Positions 9,239-16,724 of a stretch of DNA of 64,000 bases are shown in pieces. The stretch is from Pseudomonas frederiksbergensis (GTDB lineage Bacteria; Pseudomonadota; Gammaproteobacteria; Pseudomonadales; Pseudomonadaceae). The stretch is taken from positions 1 through 64,000 of the forward strand of contig NZ_JQGJ02000019.1 in assembly GCF_000802155.2 (NCBI RefSeq). Direction: 5' to 3'. Both the position numbers and the translations under genes were made by a program. Every line of letters starts with the position of its first letter. The stretch's first letter is position 1. The notes beneath the pieces were generated by a model. It was not told where the DNA came from. It did not search any database and saw nothing but the letters and a program-made list of their open reading frames with translations.

Positions 9239-12200
9239 TCAGGCTGACATCGCGAAATCGAGCGAGAGGATATTGGGAATCGTTGGATCTATCTCATACA
9301 GCAAGGCATAGCCTGCGCCCGTAATGCCAGTCAACAGGCTGACGTCGGGCACTCTATCGCGATCGAGAAACGGGCCTTCGAAAAACTGCCGTGCGACCTC
9401 TCCAAGAGCTTGTCTAACCCTGGCGATGCCCTCGGGATTGTCCGAATGCCGATACCATTCATACAGGCAGATCAGATTGCCGAAATCGCCATGGCACAAG
9501 CTATAGCCCCCGCCGAAGCCGTGCTGCCATAGATTGTTCTCGCAGCGCTGGATGTCGTCGAGCACCGTCTGCCGGGTCGTTTCGTCCAAGGCGTCGCCCA
9601 TCGACTTCATGAGCTGTTGCCTGGCGATGAGGATGCCACCGTCTCCGTGGCACCATTTGGAGGCATGGTCCACGGGCCCCTGGTTTCTCAGGTCGAGCCA
9701 GAAACCGTCTCGACTCAAGCGGTTTTCCCCCGCCAGCACTTGGATAGCCAAAGGCACTAGCGTCTTATCGCCGGTCGCGTCATAGGCTTTGCACAAGGCA
9801 TGAATGACACCTGAAAGGCCATGGGACAGGCCGGTCAGAATCACGGAGCGGTCATCGCGTCGCAGAAGTTGGCCGTCTTCAATCAGTAATTGGTCCTTGA
9901 TGTAGTCGACCATGCGCCGGATGGCAGGCCTGACATCCGCCTGACTCGATAATGCATGGACATTGGCGAGCAGCGTTATCGCACCACAACAACCGCCCAG
10001 AAAGTCGAAATCGTAATTGTCCGGCGGCACTTCCATCAGTCGGGCCAGCAGCTCGGCAATTTCCTTATCGTGTTTTGGCTCGCTCGTTATCTGCCGACGA
10101 TTGATCAGCAGATAGAGATAAGCTCCCAGGCCATGATAGGCGCTGACGGTCAGGTCCGCGCTGAAGAAGCCAAAATGATGCTCCAGTGAGTTCAACACTT
10201 CATCCAAGAGCGACAACCAGTGCGGTTTGCCGCTTACCTTGAACAGGCTCAGATAAAACAACCCAATCCCGGCGATACCGGAGTACAACCCGTGTTCCAT
10301 CGGCAAAGGGTATTGCCGGTGAGTCGTCGGGTGGGTATGAAAAGCCAACCAGCTGACGTCCATTGCCGTTCCCTTGAGGGCAAGTTCTTCGAGGCGGGAG
10401 CTGATAGTCGATATCGCGTCGAGTCGGTCCGGCCGGGGCGACTTTTCAGGGGCCGCACACGTCGCGGTAACCCGGGAAGGCGGATGTCCTAGGGCTTCAG
10501 GAAATAGACTGATCTCGATCAGCGTGCGTTGCAGTGCCCAGTCCCCGCGGGAGAGGTTGGATATTTTCCGCAGACAGCTTTTTATAGGTGGCTCGACGCC
10601 AGCCATCTTTATTTCTTGACCCTGTGCACTCGTAAAATGATCGGCAGTTAGTGGCATGGTGAAACATGGGATGCAGGACCGGTGCAGGTCGGCTATTTCA
10701 TACCGCGGGATGGCTTTTTCCCGAAGGGGCTCTTTCGAATCCTTCCACAGGGTTGCGAGCAGAAGCTCCCTGTCGAGCATGTTTTGCGTAAAGCGTGGAT
10801 GGCGCAGCAGCTTGATGAAATCAGCGTAGCGTTGAGAGTTCTTGAGCAATACGCGGGTAGACAGTTCGCCAGCGGATAGTTCGAGCATCTGCATGATCGT
10901 TTGCCGATGATTCATCAGCTCGCCATAGGCATAGTCGAAACCTTGGAGCAGTTGTGCCCTGTACGTTTCGGGCCCCTTGCGTTCACCCTGCAACAGTGGC
11001 AAATGCTTCTGCGTCGGCTGGTGCTCGAATTCGACCTTGCGCAGGTGGTAAAAGCCCTTTTCGAAAACGAGGGATTGACGGGTAGAAATGAAGAGTGCTT
11101 GCCGAGTCAGCCCGCTCTGGTCGTTATTGGAATTCTGTGAAAAGGGCACAAGGCCGCTGGAACAGACCGATTGTTGGATCACGTTGAAACTATTGGACAA
11201 TGCACAGCCAGCGGGTAATCCAGTGAACAAGTTACTGGTGGAGGCAGTGAACAGGCACTCCAGGTCAACCATGACCGGGTTGCTTTTACAGGCAATGATG
11301 TTTTCAAAGTGGAAGTCGATGCCGTTCAATGCGTGGATAACGGCTATCTGTGCGCCCATTTTCTTGTAAAACAATTCAACGTCCGCTGCGTTGTCGCAGG
11401 GTAGATGATTGATTGTTTCAATCCAGCTATGCCGTTCGCGGCTGAGGGTCCGTGGCGATTGGATAAAAAAACAATCGGCGCCTGTCGATTCGTGCAACCG
11501 TTCAAGAAGGCGATTGAAAAACAATGCCTCACGACTTGCCCTCGGCTTATAAACCAAGGTCGTCGCGCCAATATAAATTTGGCAAACCGTTTCGCCGCGG
11601 CCATGGGGATCCCCTAGGCCAAGTTCAATGGCATTGATTTGCCGGGAAGTAACAGAGAATTCAGTTTCCAGTGAATGGATATCGACTGCGAAGTCGAGAA
11701 TGACCTTGTAAAGGTAATCATGGGCATCTTCCAGCAGATCAAACAGCAGGGTCGCCAGTACCGGATAAGTCTCGAAGAACCCTTTTAGTGGTGATGCGCG
11801 TAGCTGTTCATTCAAACTGTCCAGGTCTATGTTGTCGCCTTCCGCAATGCGCGTATTCAAGTAATGAACCAGGCTTTGTTCTGACAGGCGCGCTATTCGG
11901 GTCACGACGTAAAGTTCGAGGCCCGTGAAAAAGCTGGATTCGTCAATATACGTCGAGGCGCGCGAGTAGCGCCCATCCGCCTTGAAGGTTTCAATGAAGT
12001 AAAGGAAAAAACGTTGGCTAAACCAATGAAAGTTTTCCTTATCGCTCGAGCAAATTGTCGTTTCGATAGACAGGCGCTCGAACCGAGCGATTTTTTCCCT
12101 AAGTAGATTCAGGGCGGTTTCGCCATCAACAGGCAAAGGCTGCTGATTGACGGGTTCATTGATATACGAAATCAATTGTTTCCTGCCGGTCCCGAAGTGC

Positions 12201-12322
12201 TCCAGCAAGGGCTGGTCGTCATCGTGCAGGCGAGATAAATTGTTTTCAAACAGGGCGATGTTACTTTTGGAAGAGAATCGATATCCCCCTCGCTGATCCA
12301 GCTTCAACGCATTGACAAGCAT
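9239..12322 (-). CDS. lanM: Class II lanthipeptide synthetase (LanM)
   Basis: A bifunctional cytosolic enzyme expected to dehydrate Ser/Thr in a precursor peptide and then cyclise Cys onto the dehydro residues to form (methyl)lanthionine. The product is 1027 aa, normal for LanM. The N-terminal dehydratase (DUF4135) shows the kinase-like motifs YKPR (258-261), DFHFEN (336-341) and DLE (353-355). The C-terminal LanC-like cyclase shows SHGLSG, WCHG with Cys891 and LCHG with Cys943-His944, the three zinc ligands. So both halves look active. The start ATG has CAGGAA upstream. Two tiny genes just upstream on the same strand look like its substrates. GC content is visibly lower than in the flanking core genes. 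No LanT, protease or immunity gene is adjacent. Confidence 0.95.
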   Translation of the reverse strand: MLVNALKLDQRGGYRFSSKSNIALFENNLSRLHDDDQPLLEHFGTGRKQLISYINEPVNQQPLPVDGETALNLLREKIARFERLSIETTICSSDKENFHWFSQRFFLYFIETFKADGRYSRASTYIDESSFFTGLELYVVTRIARLSEQSLVHYLNTRIAEGDNIDLDSLNEQLRASPLKGFFETYPVLATLLFDLLEDAHDYLYKVILDFAVDIHSLETEFSVTSRQINAIELGLGDPHGRGETVCQIYIGATTLVYKPRASREALFFNRLLERLHESTGADCFFIQSPRTLSRERHSWIETINHLPCDNAADVELFYKKMGAQIAVIHALNGIDFHFENIIACKSNPVMVDLECLFTASTSNLFTGLPAGCALSNSFNVIQQSVCSSGLVPFSQNSNNDQSGLTRQALFISTRQSLVFEKGFYHLRKVEFEHQPTQKHLPLLQGERKGPETYRAQLLQGFDYAYGELMNHRQTIMQMLELSAGELSTRVLLKNSQRYADFIKLLRHPRFTQNMLDRELLLATLWKDSKEPLREKAIPRYEIADLHRSCIPCFTMPLTADHFTSAQGQEIKMAGVEPPIKSCLRKISNLSRGDWALQRTLIEISLFPEALGHPPSRVTATCAAPEKSPRPDRLDAISTISSRLEELALKGTAMDVSWLAFHTHPTTHRQYPLPMEHGLYSGIAGIGLFYLSLFKVSGKPHWLSLLDEVLNSLEHHFGFFSADLTVSAYHGLGAYLYLLINRRQITSEPKHDKEIAELLARLMEVPPDNYDFDFLGGCCGAITLLANVHALSSQADVRPAIRRMVDYIKDQLLIEDGQLLRRDDRSVILTGLSHGLSGVIHALCKAYDATGDKTLVPLAIQVLAGENRLSRDGFWLDLRNQGPVDHASKWCHGDGGILIARQQLMKSMGDALDETTRQTVLDDIQRCENNLWQHGFGGGYSLCHGDFGNLICLYEWYRHSDNPEGIARVRQALGEVARQFFEGPFLDRDRVPDVSLLTGITGAGYALLYEIDPTIPNILSLDFAMSA

Positions 12323-12341
12323 GCCGTGGTTCCTGATCTGG

Positions 12342-12366
12342 ATAGAGCAGGCGATGCCTGCTCTAT
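12342..12366 (-). promoter_or_regulatory. Perfect hairpin in the leader of lanM, possible attenuator or RNA-processing site
   Basis: An 11-bp perfect stem (ATAGAGCAGGC / GCCTGCTCTAT) with a 3-base loop lies between the second precursor gene and lanM, ending about 19 bases before the lanM start. On the transcript it is not followed by a T-run, so it is not a full terminator. I infer partial attenuation or mRNA stabilisation that would keep precursor levels above enzyme levels. Confidence 0.55.
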
Positions 12367-12547
12367 ATTTCTAGCTATTGCAGGTTCTAGCTGTCGGTCG
12401 GATTAACATCCAAATGACTTGGTAGAACCAATGCAGTGTCTCGCGATCTTCGGGCACCAGAAGACATACGAACCGGAGCGTGTAAAGTTGCTCAGGGAGA
12501 AAGAGGGGCTGCCCCCTGTAATGCTGGTCTGTTGCGCAGGGCTGGAC

Positions 12548-12691
12548 TCAGCACAGAATGGCGGTGCATTGTATGGTGCCGCACTCGACAATAGTCAGTG
12601 CTGCTGATGCGGTACTTGAGTTGCCAAGATCTTGAAAGGACTTCAGATCGCTTTCGAAATCGCCGGACATGGCAAGAATCTGTTCGTTCAT
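12548..12691 (-). CDS. Putative lanthipeptide precursor peptide 2 (LanA2), three Thr-Cys pairs
   Basis: A 47-aa peptide, too short for usual gene calling. The leader contains MNEQILAMSGDFESDLK, acidic and with the MSG-[DN]-F-x-x-D motif also found in the neighbouring peptide. The C-terminus ALTIVECGTIQCTAILC (residues 31-47) has Thr33-Cys37, Thr39-Cys42 and Thr43-Cys47, three non-overlapping pairs that fit lanthionine rings with 3, 2 and 3 intervening residues. AGGA stands 9 bases before the ATG. The gene lies 41 nt downstream of precursor 1 and 225 nt upstream of lanM on the same strand. No double-glycine site precedes the core, so the cleavage point is unclear. That it is the LanM substrate is inferred from context and composition. 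Confidence 0.8.
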   Translation of the reverse strand: MNEQILAMSGDFESDLKSFQDLGNSSTASAALTIVECGTIQCTAILC

Positions 12692-12731
12692 TATGTAATT
12701 CCTATGGCTGGTGTCACGCACTGGGTGCGGA

Positions 12732-12848
12732 TTAGTGGCAGTGAAAGGTGAAGGATTTTACGTTGATGTGGGAATCTTTTGTTTGATGGTATGCCTTGAA
12801 GTCGATATCGAAATTTCCAGACATTTCCAGCAGTTGATGGCTGATCAT
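12732..12848 (-). CDS. Putative lanthipeptide precursor peptide 1 (LanA1), single-Cys core
   Basis: A 38-aa peptide starting MISHQLLEMSGNFDIDFKAY, with AAAGGA 7 bases before its ATG. Its leader aligns with that of precursor 2 (Q-x-L-x-MSG-x-F-x-x-D-x-K), although the rest differs. The C-terminus SFTFHCH has one Cys (37) with Thr34 and Ser32 as ring partners, so at most one lanthionine ring can form. It is the first gene of the apparent lanA1-lanA2-lanM transcription unit. It could be a second natural product, the partner of a two-peptide system, or a decayed copy. The shared leader makes chance unlikely. Confidence 0.72.
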   Translation of the reverse strand: MISHQLLEMSGNFDIDFKAYHQTKDSHINVKSFTFHCH

Positions 12849-12948
12849 ATAAGTATCCTTTGATTGTTCTGGTGCGCCGATAGAGGCGAGGCAAACCATA
12901 ACATGGCACTCGGTGGGTAGAAACTTGTTGTTGTGGCCTGATGTTGCA

Positions 12949-12985
12949 GTTGTGTTTTGCTACAAACTTGTCGTGTGTTGCTATA
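12949..12985. repeat. Direct repeat with 21-bp period upstream of the lanthipeptide operon
   Basis: Two 16-base units, GTTGTGTTTTGCTACA (12949-12964) and GTCGTGTGTTGCTATA (12970-12985), match at 13 of 16 positions and are exactly 21 bp apart (two helical turns), about 100-140 bp before the lanA1 start. The spacing suggests binding sites for a dimeric or tandem regulator. No regulator gene is adjacent. This is an inference from pattern only. Confidence 0.4.
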
Positions 12986-13014
12986 AGTATGTAGTGGGGT
13001 TTAGTTGGTCGTGG

Positions 13015-13506
13015 TCAGCCAGCGTTTATTTCGATAACTTCAATGATGAGATGGCCGGCTGGTCGCTGCCAGGTTACTTCATCCCCTACCTTGGCCCCCA
13101 GTAAAGCCCGGCCCAGCGGCGAGCCCCAATTGATCAATCCTCCGGCCGCATCGGCCTGGTCTTCCCCCACCAATTGCACGCGCTGCGCCTGACCGTGCTC
13201 ATCGGCAAAGGTTACCCAATGCCCGATCCGCACCTGATCTGTAGCATTCGCTGTAACAACCTGGGCGCTTTGCAAGCGTCGGTTGAAGTACCGCAGATCT
13301 CTTTCGATGTCCGCGATACGCTGCTTGTCCGCCCGCTCGCCCTGGGCAGTCTGTTGGCTATGCAATTGCTGCAACTCGGCGACCCGTGCCTGCAATTGAG
13401 CAAGCCCTGTCGGCGTGACGTAGTTGGGTTGCGCGCTGATCTGGCGTTCGACCGGTTGATTGGCCTGGGCGGCGGCGTTGTCTTCGTTGACGAAAGCGCG
13501 ACTCAT
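13015..13506 (-). CDS. GreA/GreB family transcript-elongation/cleavage-like factor
   Basis: The 163-aa product has an N-terminal coiled coil (about residues 30-75, LAQLQARVAELQQL and later RIADIERDLRYFNRRL) and a C-terminal GreA/GreB FKBP-like domain (VRIGHWVTFADEHG, LINWGSPLGRALLGAKVGDEV, IIEVIEI). Such proteins bind RNA polymerase through its secondary channel. The long non-conserved N-terminal segment and moderate divergence mean it may be a Gre-like paralogue rather than GreB itself. The start is at 13506 because AGGAGAAACCT precedes it; an upstream in-frame start at 13536 is rejected. Confidence 0.82.
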   Translation of the reverse strand: MSRAFVNEDNAAAQANQPVERQISAQPNYVTPTGLAQLQARVAELQQLHSQQTAQGERADKQRIADIERDLRYFNRRLQSAQVVTANATDQVRIGHWVTFADEHGQAQRVQLVGEDQADAAGGLINWGSPLGRALLGAKVGDEVTWQRPAGHLIIEVIEINAG

Positions 13507-13576
13507 AGGTTTCTCCTCTGTTGGAGTTTGGGCCATGGTCGCAAGGTTTTGGTTTCGACGAATGTCTCAGAGCGAC

Positions 13577-13933
13577 TCACTGCGAGCGATAAGCCCGGGC
13601 GGCGTCGCGATCTTTCTCTTGTTGCCAGGCACGTTCGCGATCGTCCCAGTGGCGTTCGCGGTAGTCGTTACGCTCTTCACTCTCGCGCATGGCCTGGCAC
13701 TGGCGAAAACCGTCGCTCCAGCCTTCGGCGTAATGTGCGTCCTTGAGGTAACGTGGCACATCTTTCCTGAACTGGCCGGTAATCGCCCCGGCTGCTTGTC
13801 GGCCACTGCTGCAACCATCATCGAAACCGTCTGCAAAGGCAGGCGGAAAACCTCGGGCGATCAAGTCCTCGCGGGTGGTTTCGCAGCCGCCGAGCAACAT
13901 CAACACACCCAGTACCACCGTCGCACGCCACAT
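13577..13933 (-). CDS. Predicted lipoprotein of unknown function
   Basis: A 118-aa protein with a short lipoprotein signal peptide (MWRATVVLGVLMLLGG-C, lipobox LGGC at residues 14-17), so probably anchored to a membrane facing the periplasm. After the Cys it has a Gly/Asp-rich stretch (FADGFDDGCSSGRQAAG), an aromatic AEGWSDGFRQC segment and a highly charged C-terminus of Arg/Asp/Glu repeats. I recognise no catalytic domain. It lies 70 nt downstream of the Gre-like gene on the same strand. Confidence 0.75.
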   Translation of the reverse strand: MWRATVVLGVLMLLGGCETTREDLIARGFPPAFADGFDDGCSSGRQAAGAITGQFRKDVPRYLKDAHYAEGWSDGFRQCQAMRESEERNDYRERHWDDRERAWQQEKDRDAARAYRSQ

Positions 13934-14019
13934 GTGCTGTCATCCCGACCGATCCACTCATGACAGAAGTCTAGAAGTGGATTCGTCAGAAAGGCGTGAA
14001 AGCGCGGTGATCAATCCGT

Positions 14020-15873
14020 TCAGTAGTGATACCACTTCACTTCAAGCATCACCTCGTTCTCCGGCGAGGCCAATTGGCTGAACTCGCGCTGGGCGCTCAG
14101 GCGCAGGCCGAGGTTGCGGGACAGTTCCCACTGCTGGTTGAGGCTCACGCTACGGCGCACTTCGCCGTTGACGAAATAATCGCCCTTGGCTTCCAGGCTC
14201 AGGTTGCCCAGCGGGTTTTTCCACAGCACACCGCTGTTGAACCCGGCAGCCGGGGCGATGAATTGGGCGAAGTCATTGTTGTGCTCGACTCGCACCGTAC
14301 CCAAGGCAAAGCCCAGCACATCTTCGCCCAGCGCCCAAGTGCCACCCGCGCCGCCATTGACGTGGCTGACCAAGGTTTCATCGTCGTGTTTGCCCGGCAC
14401 CCGCTCCAGGCCGCCGGTGACCTGCCAGGAAAGCGGTTGCAGCAGCTCGTTGCGCGGGGTCAGGGAACGGATGGTCGCCAAGTCCAGTTGTTGCACTTGC
14501 CAGTCGTTGCCTTCGTATTGGCGCAGCTTCAACTGGAGGATTTCAATCTGCGCCCCCAGCGGGAAGCTTTCGGCATTGTCGTTGAGGTCGTGATAGGCCA
14601 TGCGCAGGCCGTACTCACCAAATGCGCGGTCGCCCCGTGTGCCCAGGCCGGCCTGCCAGGTGCGCGACTCATGGCCGTCTTCCGGCAGGCCCGGTTGTGG
14701 GATGTCGAGTTCCGGCGCGGGGTTCTGGTTGATTGCCCGCAGCAATTCGAAACTGCGCTGGGCCCGCTGTGGATCGCGCTCCTGGCCATTGGCGCGATAG
14801 CGCTCCAGACGATAGGCGGCATCGATGATCAATGCCTGGCGCTCGCGTGGTAATGCCTTGAATTCCCGGGTCTGCAATTGTTGCTGGGCGGCGCTGACTT
14901 TCAGCACCCACTGCTGTTCCTCATCGCTCAAGGGCTCGGCGCGGCTGAGCAGCTCTCGTTCACGGGACGGCCGGTACTGGATGCTTTCCACCAGTCCGGC
15001 TTCTTTCACTGCCTTGACGGTGTCGGTGGGAATCGCGGTCAGCGGGAACTGTTCGGTCAGGCGCAGGCTGGGGCGCGCGACTTGCAGCAATTCAAGCAAG
15101 CGATAGGAGCAGTTTTCGTCGAAGAAAAAGTAGTCGAACTGGATCTGCTTGAGCTCCCACACATGCTCGACCATGCGTTCGGTCTCCGCCTGGCTCAGGT
15201 TGAGGCGGTATTCCCACAGGTCGCGGTTCTCGAGGCTACGGTACTCGGAGAGTTTTTCCTGATAGGGCACCAGGGCGAACAGGCCGGGATAGCCGCCCAT
15301 CAGGCCTTTCCAGGCGTAGAGGATGCTGTTGTCCGAACCTTCGATGTAGGCGCCGAAGTTGATTGCGTAGCTGAGCAGGGCGGTCTTGTCGCTTTGCACA
15401 TCGGCCTGGTCGATGCGCAGCAGGGTGTGACCGAACATCGAGGACGGGCTGTTGAGGTACGCGGCGGGGAAAATCATCACCGCGCTGTGGGGCGAAACGT
15501 CCTTGAACCACTGCGTGTAATCGCTGCAATTGACCGTCGGCAGGTCCGCCAGGTCGAGCTGCGCCTTCAACCAGCGGGTTCGCGCCGGGTATACGCATTG
15601 CGCGTGTTGCTGGCCGGCGCTGGCCGGACCGTACAAGGCTTGGAGCGTGGCGGTCAGTTCGCGGTCGGGATGCTGGTTGCCGTCGGGTGCCAAGAAGAAT
15701 TTCTTGTCGCTGATGTAGCTGCGCCAGCCGCCGAGCTTGGCGGTTTCGTAGTGGCCCAGGGAAATCCAGAAGCGGTCATTGGTCAGTTGCTGCAAACGTT
15801 GAGGGTCGATATGAGGCGCGGCGGATAGCGGGGCGCACACACAGAGCGCCAGCCAGGCAAGGCGTTTGAGCAT
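14020..15873 (-). CDS. DUF4105 / Lnb-type N-terminal periplasmic domain protein
   Basis: A 617-aa exported protein starting MLKRLAWLALCVCAPLSA, a clear Sec signal peptide cleaved after AA. The central portion carries features of the DUF4105 family (PSSMFGHTLLRID, GGYPGLFALVPYQEKL, FFFDENCSYRLLELL), which is related to a domain of Enterococcus lipoprotein N-acyltransferase Lnb and has papain-like Cys/His residues. The last 250 residues look like alternating amphipathic strands, as in an outer-membrane barrel-type domain, ending EVMLEVKWYHY. A role in envelope lipid or lipoprotein processing is possible but not shown. Confidence 0.8.
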   Translation of the reverse strand: MLKRLAWLALCVCAPLSAAPHIDPQRLQQLTNDRFWISLGHYETAKLGGWRSYISDKKFFLAPDGNQHPDRELTATLQALYGPASAGQQHAQCVYPARTRWLKAQLDLADLPTVNCSDYTQWFKDVSPHSAVMIFPAAYLNSPSSMFGHTLLRIDQADVQSDKTALLSYAINFGAYIEGSDNSILYAWKGLMGGYPGLFALVPYQEKLSEYRSLENRDLWEYRLNLSQAETERMVEHVWELKQIQFDYFFFDENCSYRLLELLQVARPSLRLTEQFPLTAIPTDTVKAVKEAGLVESIQYRPSRERELLSRAEPLSDEEQQWVLKVSAAQQQLQTREFKALPRERQALIIDAAYRLERYRANGQERDPQRAQRSFELLRAINQNPAPELDIPQPGLPEDGHESRTWQAGLGTRGDRAFGEYGLRMAYHDLNDNAESFPLGAQIEILQLKLRQYEGNDWQVQQLDLATIRSLTPRNELLQPLSWQVTGGLERVPGKHDDETLVSHVNGGAGGTWALGEDVLGFALGTVRVEHNNDFAQFIAPAAGFNSGVLWKNPLGNLSLEAKGDYFVNGEVRRSVSLNQQWELSRNLGLRLSAQREFSQLASPENEVMLEVKWYHY

Positions 15874-15916
15874 AGTCGGCTACTTGGAAAGTCGAAAAAT
15901 AAAGACCGAGAGGGCC

Positions 15917-15950
15917 CCAAAAAGAAAACCCGCTCCCCGAAAGGAGCGAG
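15917..15950 (-). terminator. Intrinsic terminator after the DUF3015 gene
   Basis: On the minus strand the stem CGCTCC...GGAGCG (15931-15948) is followed by GGTTTTCTTTTT. It lies just past the stop codon of the DUF3015 gene. Confidence 0.8.
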
Positions 15951-15961
15951 TGATGCCGAGC

Positions 15962-16450
15962 TTAAGCTTGAGTCGCGTACTTGGCCAGGCGAGGGTCGTT
16001 TTTCAGCACGGCCAGGGTATTGGTATGCACGTCTTCTGCAGTCACGTCAGCTTTGCTGAAGATCTGCTGGAAGTGCTCATGGGTCACTGCGGAGAAGTGT
16101 GCGCGATCTTCCGGCGCCACACCCAGTACCACGGCGTAGGTGGTCAGCGCTTCACCCTGACCCTTGGCCATGTCTTCGGACAGCTCGTTCATCATGCCAT
16201 TCATGGCCAGCCAGGATTTGCCGCCGTAGGTCAGCGCGGCGTTGGTCGAGCAGCCGTTGGTGCCGGAGGTCATGCCGAAGGTGGCGTTGCCGGAAGTGCC
16301 GTTGGTGGTGGATGCGAGGAAGTGAGCCGGGGTGCCACGCTGACCTTCGAACAGCATGTTGCCCCAACCGCAATCCGGGCCGCCCGGCGCCTGAGCCATG
16401 GCGTTGATGGATACAGCGGTGAAGAGAGTACCGAGAAGAATCCGTTTCAT
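15962..16450 (-). CDS. DUF3015 family exported protein
   Basis: A 162-aa protein with a Sec signal peptide (MKRILLGTLFTAVSINAMAQA) and the DUF3015 hallmarks: a CGWGNMLFEGQ motif straight after the signal, T-S-G-T-N-G-C, a conserved GLY-like Asn-Gly segment, and a helical C-terminal half (ALTTYAVVLGV, FQQIFSKADVTAEDV). Mature residues include two Cys that could pair. The family is common in Pseudomonas and has no settled function. It is monocistronic, with a terminator directly downstream. Confidence 0.85.
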   Translation of the reverse strand: MKRILLGTLFTAVSINAMAQAPGGPDCGWGNMLFEGQRGTPAHFLASTTNGTSGNATFGMTSGTNGCSTNAALTYGGKSWLAMNGMMNELSEDMAKGQGEALTTYAVVLGVAPEDRAHFSAVTHEHFQQIFSKADVTAEDVHTNTLAVLKNDPRLAKYATQA

Positions 16451-16724
16451 AGCTATGTTCTCTTTATGTGCATACCAATGGACAGGGTCTGGCCCCTACA
16501 GCAGCCAGTGGGCCGGTTATTGTTCCAGCCGCGCAGTTTGGAGTTTAGGCACGATCCGAGGGTTCCGTGACATTTTGCAAAAACATTACGGCAAATCCAT
16601 TGCTTGCGCGGCTCTGCCCAGGGTTTTTCCCTCGACTATGCTTTGGTCTCAGGCGCTCCTTGCCAGTCAGGTACGGGCAGCGCCAGAATGCCGCTATCTG
16701 CCCCGCCTGATGTAAGGAAGCCCG

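Noticed and set aside
12419..12607. 62-codon plus-strand frame ending in NSQCC in the lan locus
   Set aside because: No ATG, no RBS, opposite strand to the operon; it is the complement of the precursor 2 core region.
12691..12909. 72-codon minus-strand frame over the precursor 1 gene
   Set aside because: Alternative frame lacking an RBS and any lanthipeptide feature; the 38-codon frame has an RBS and the shared leader motif.
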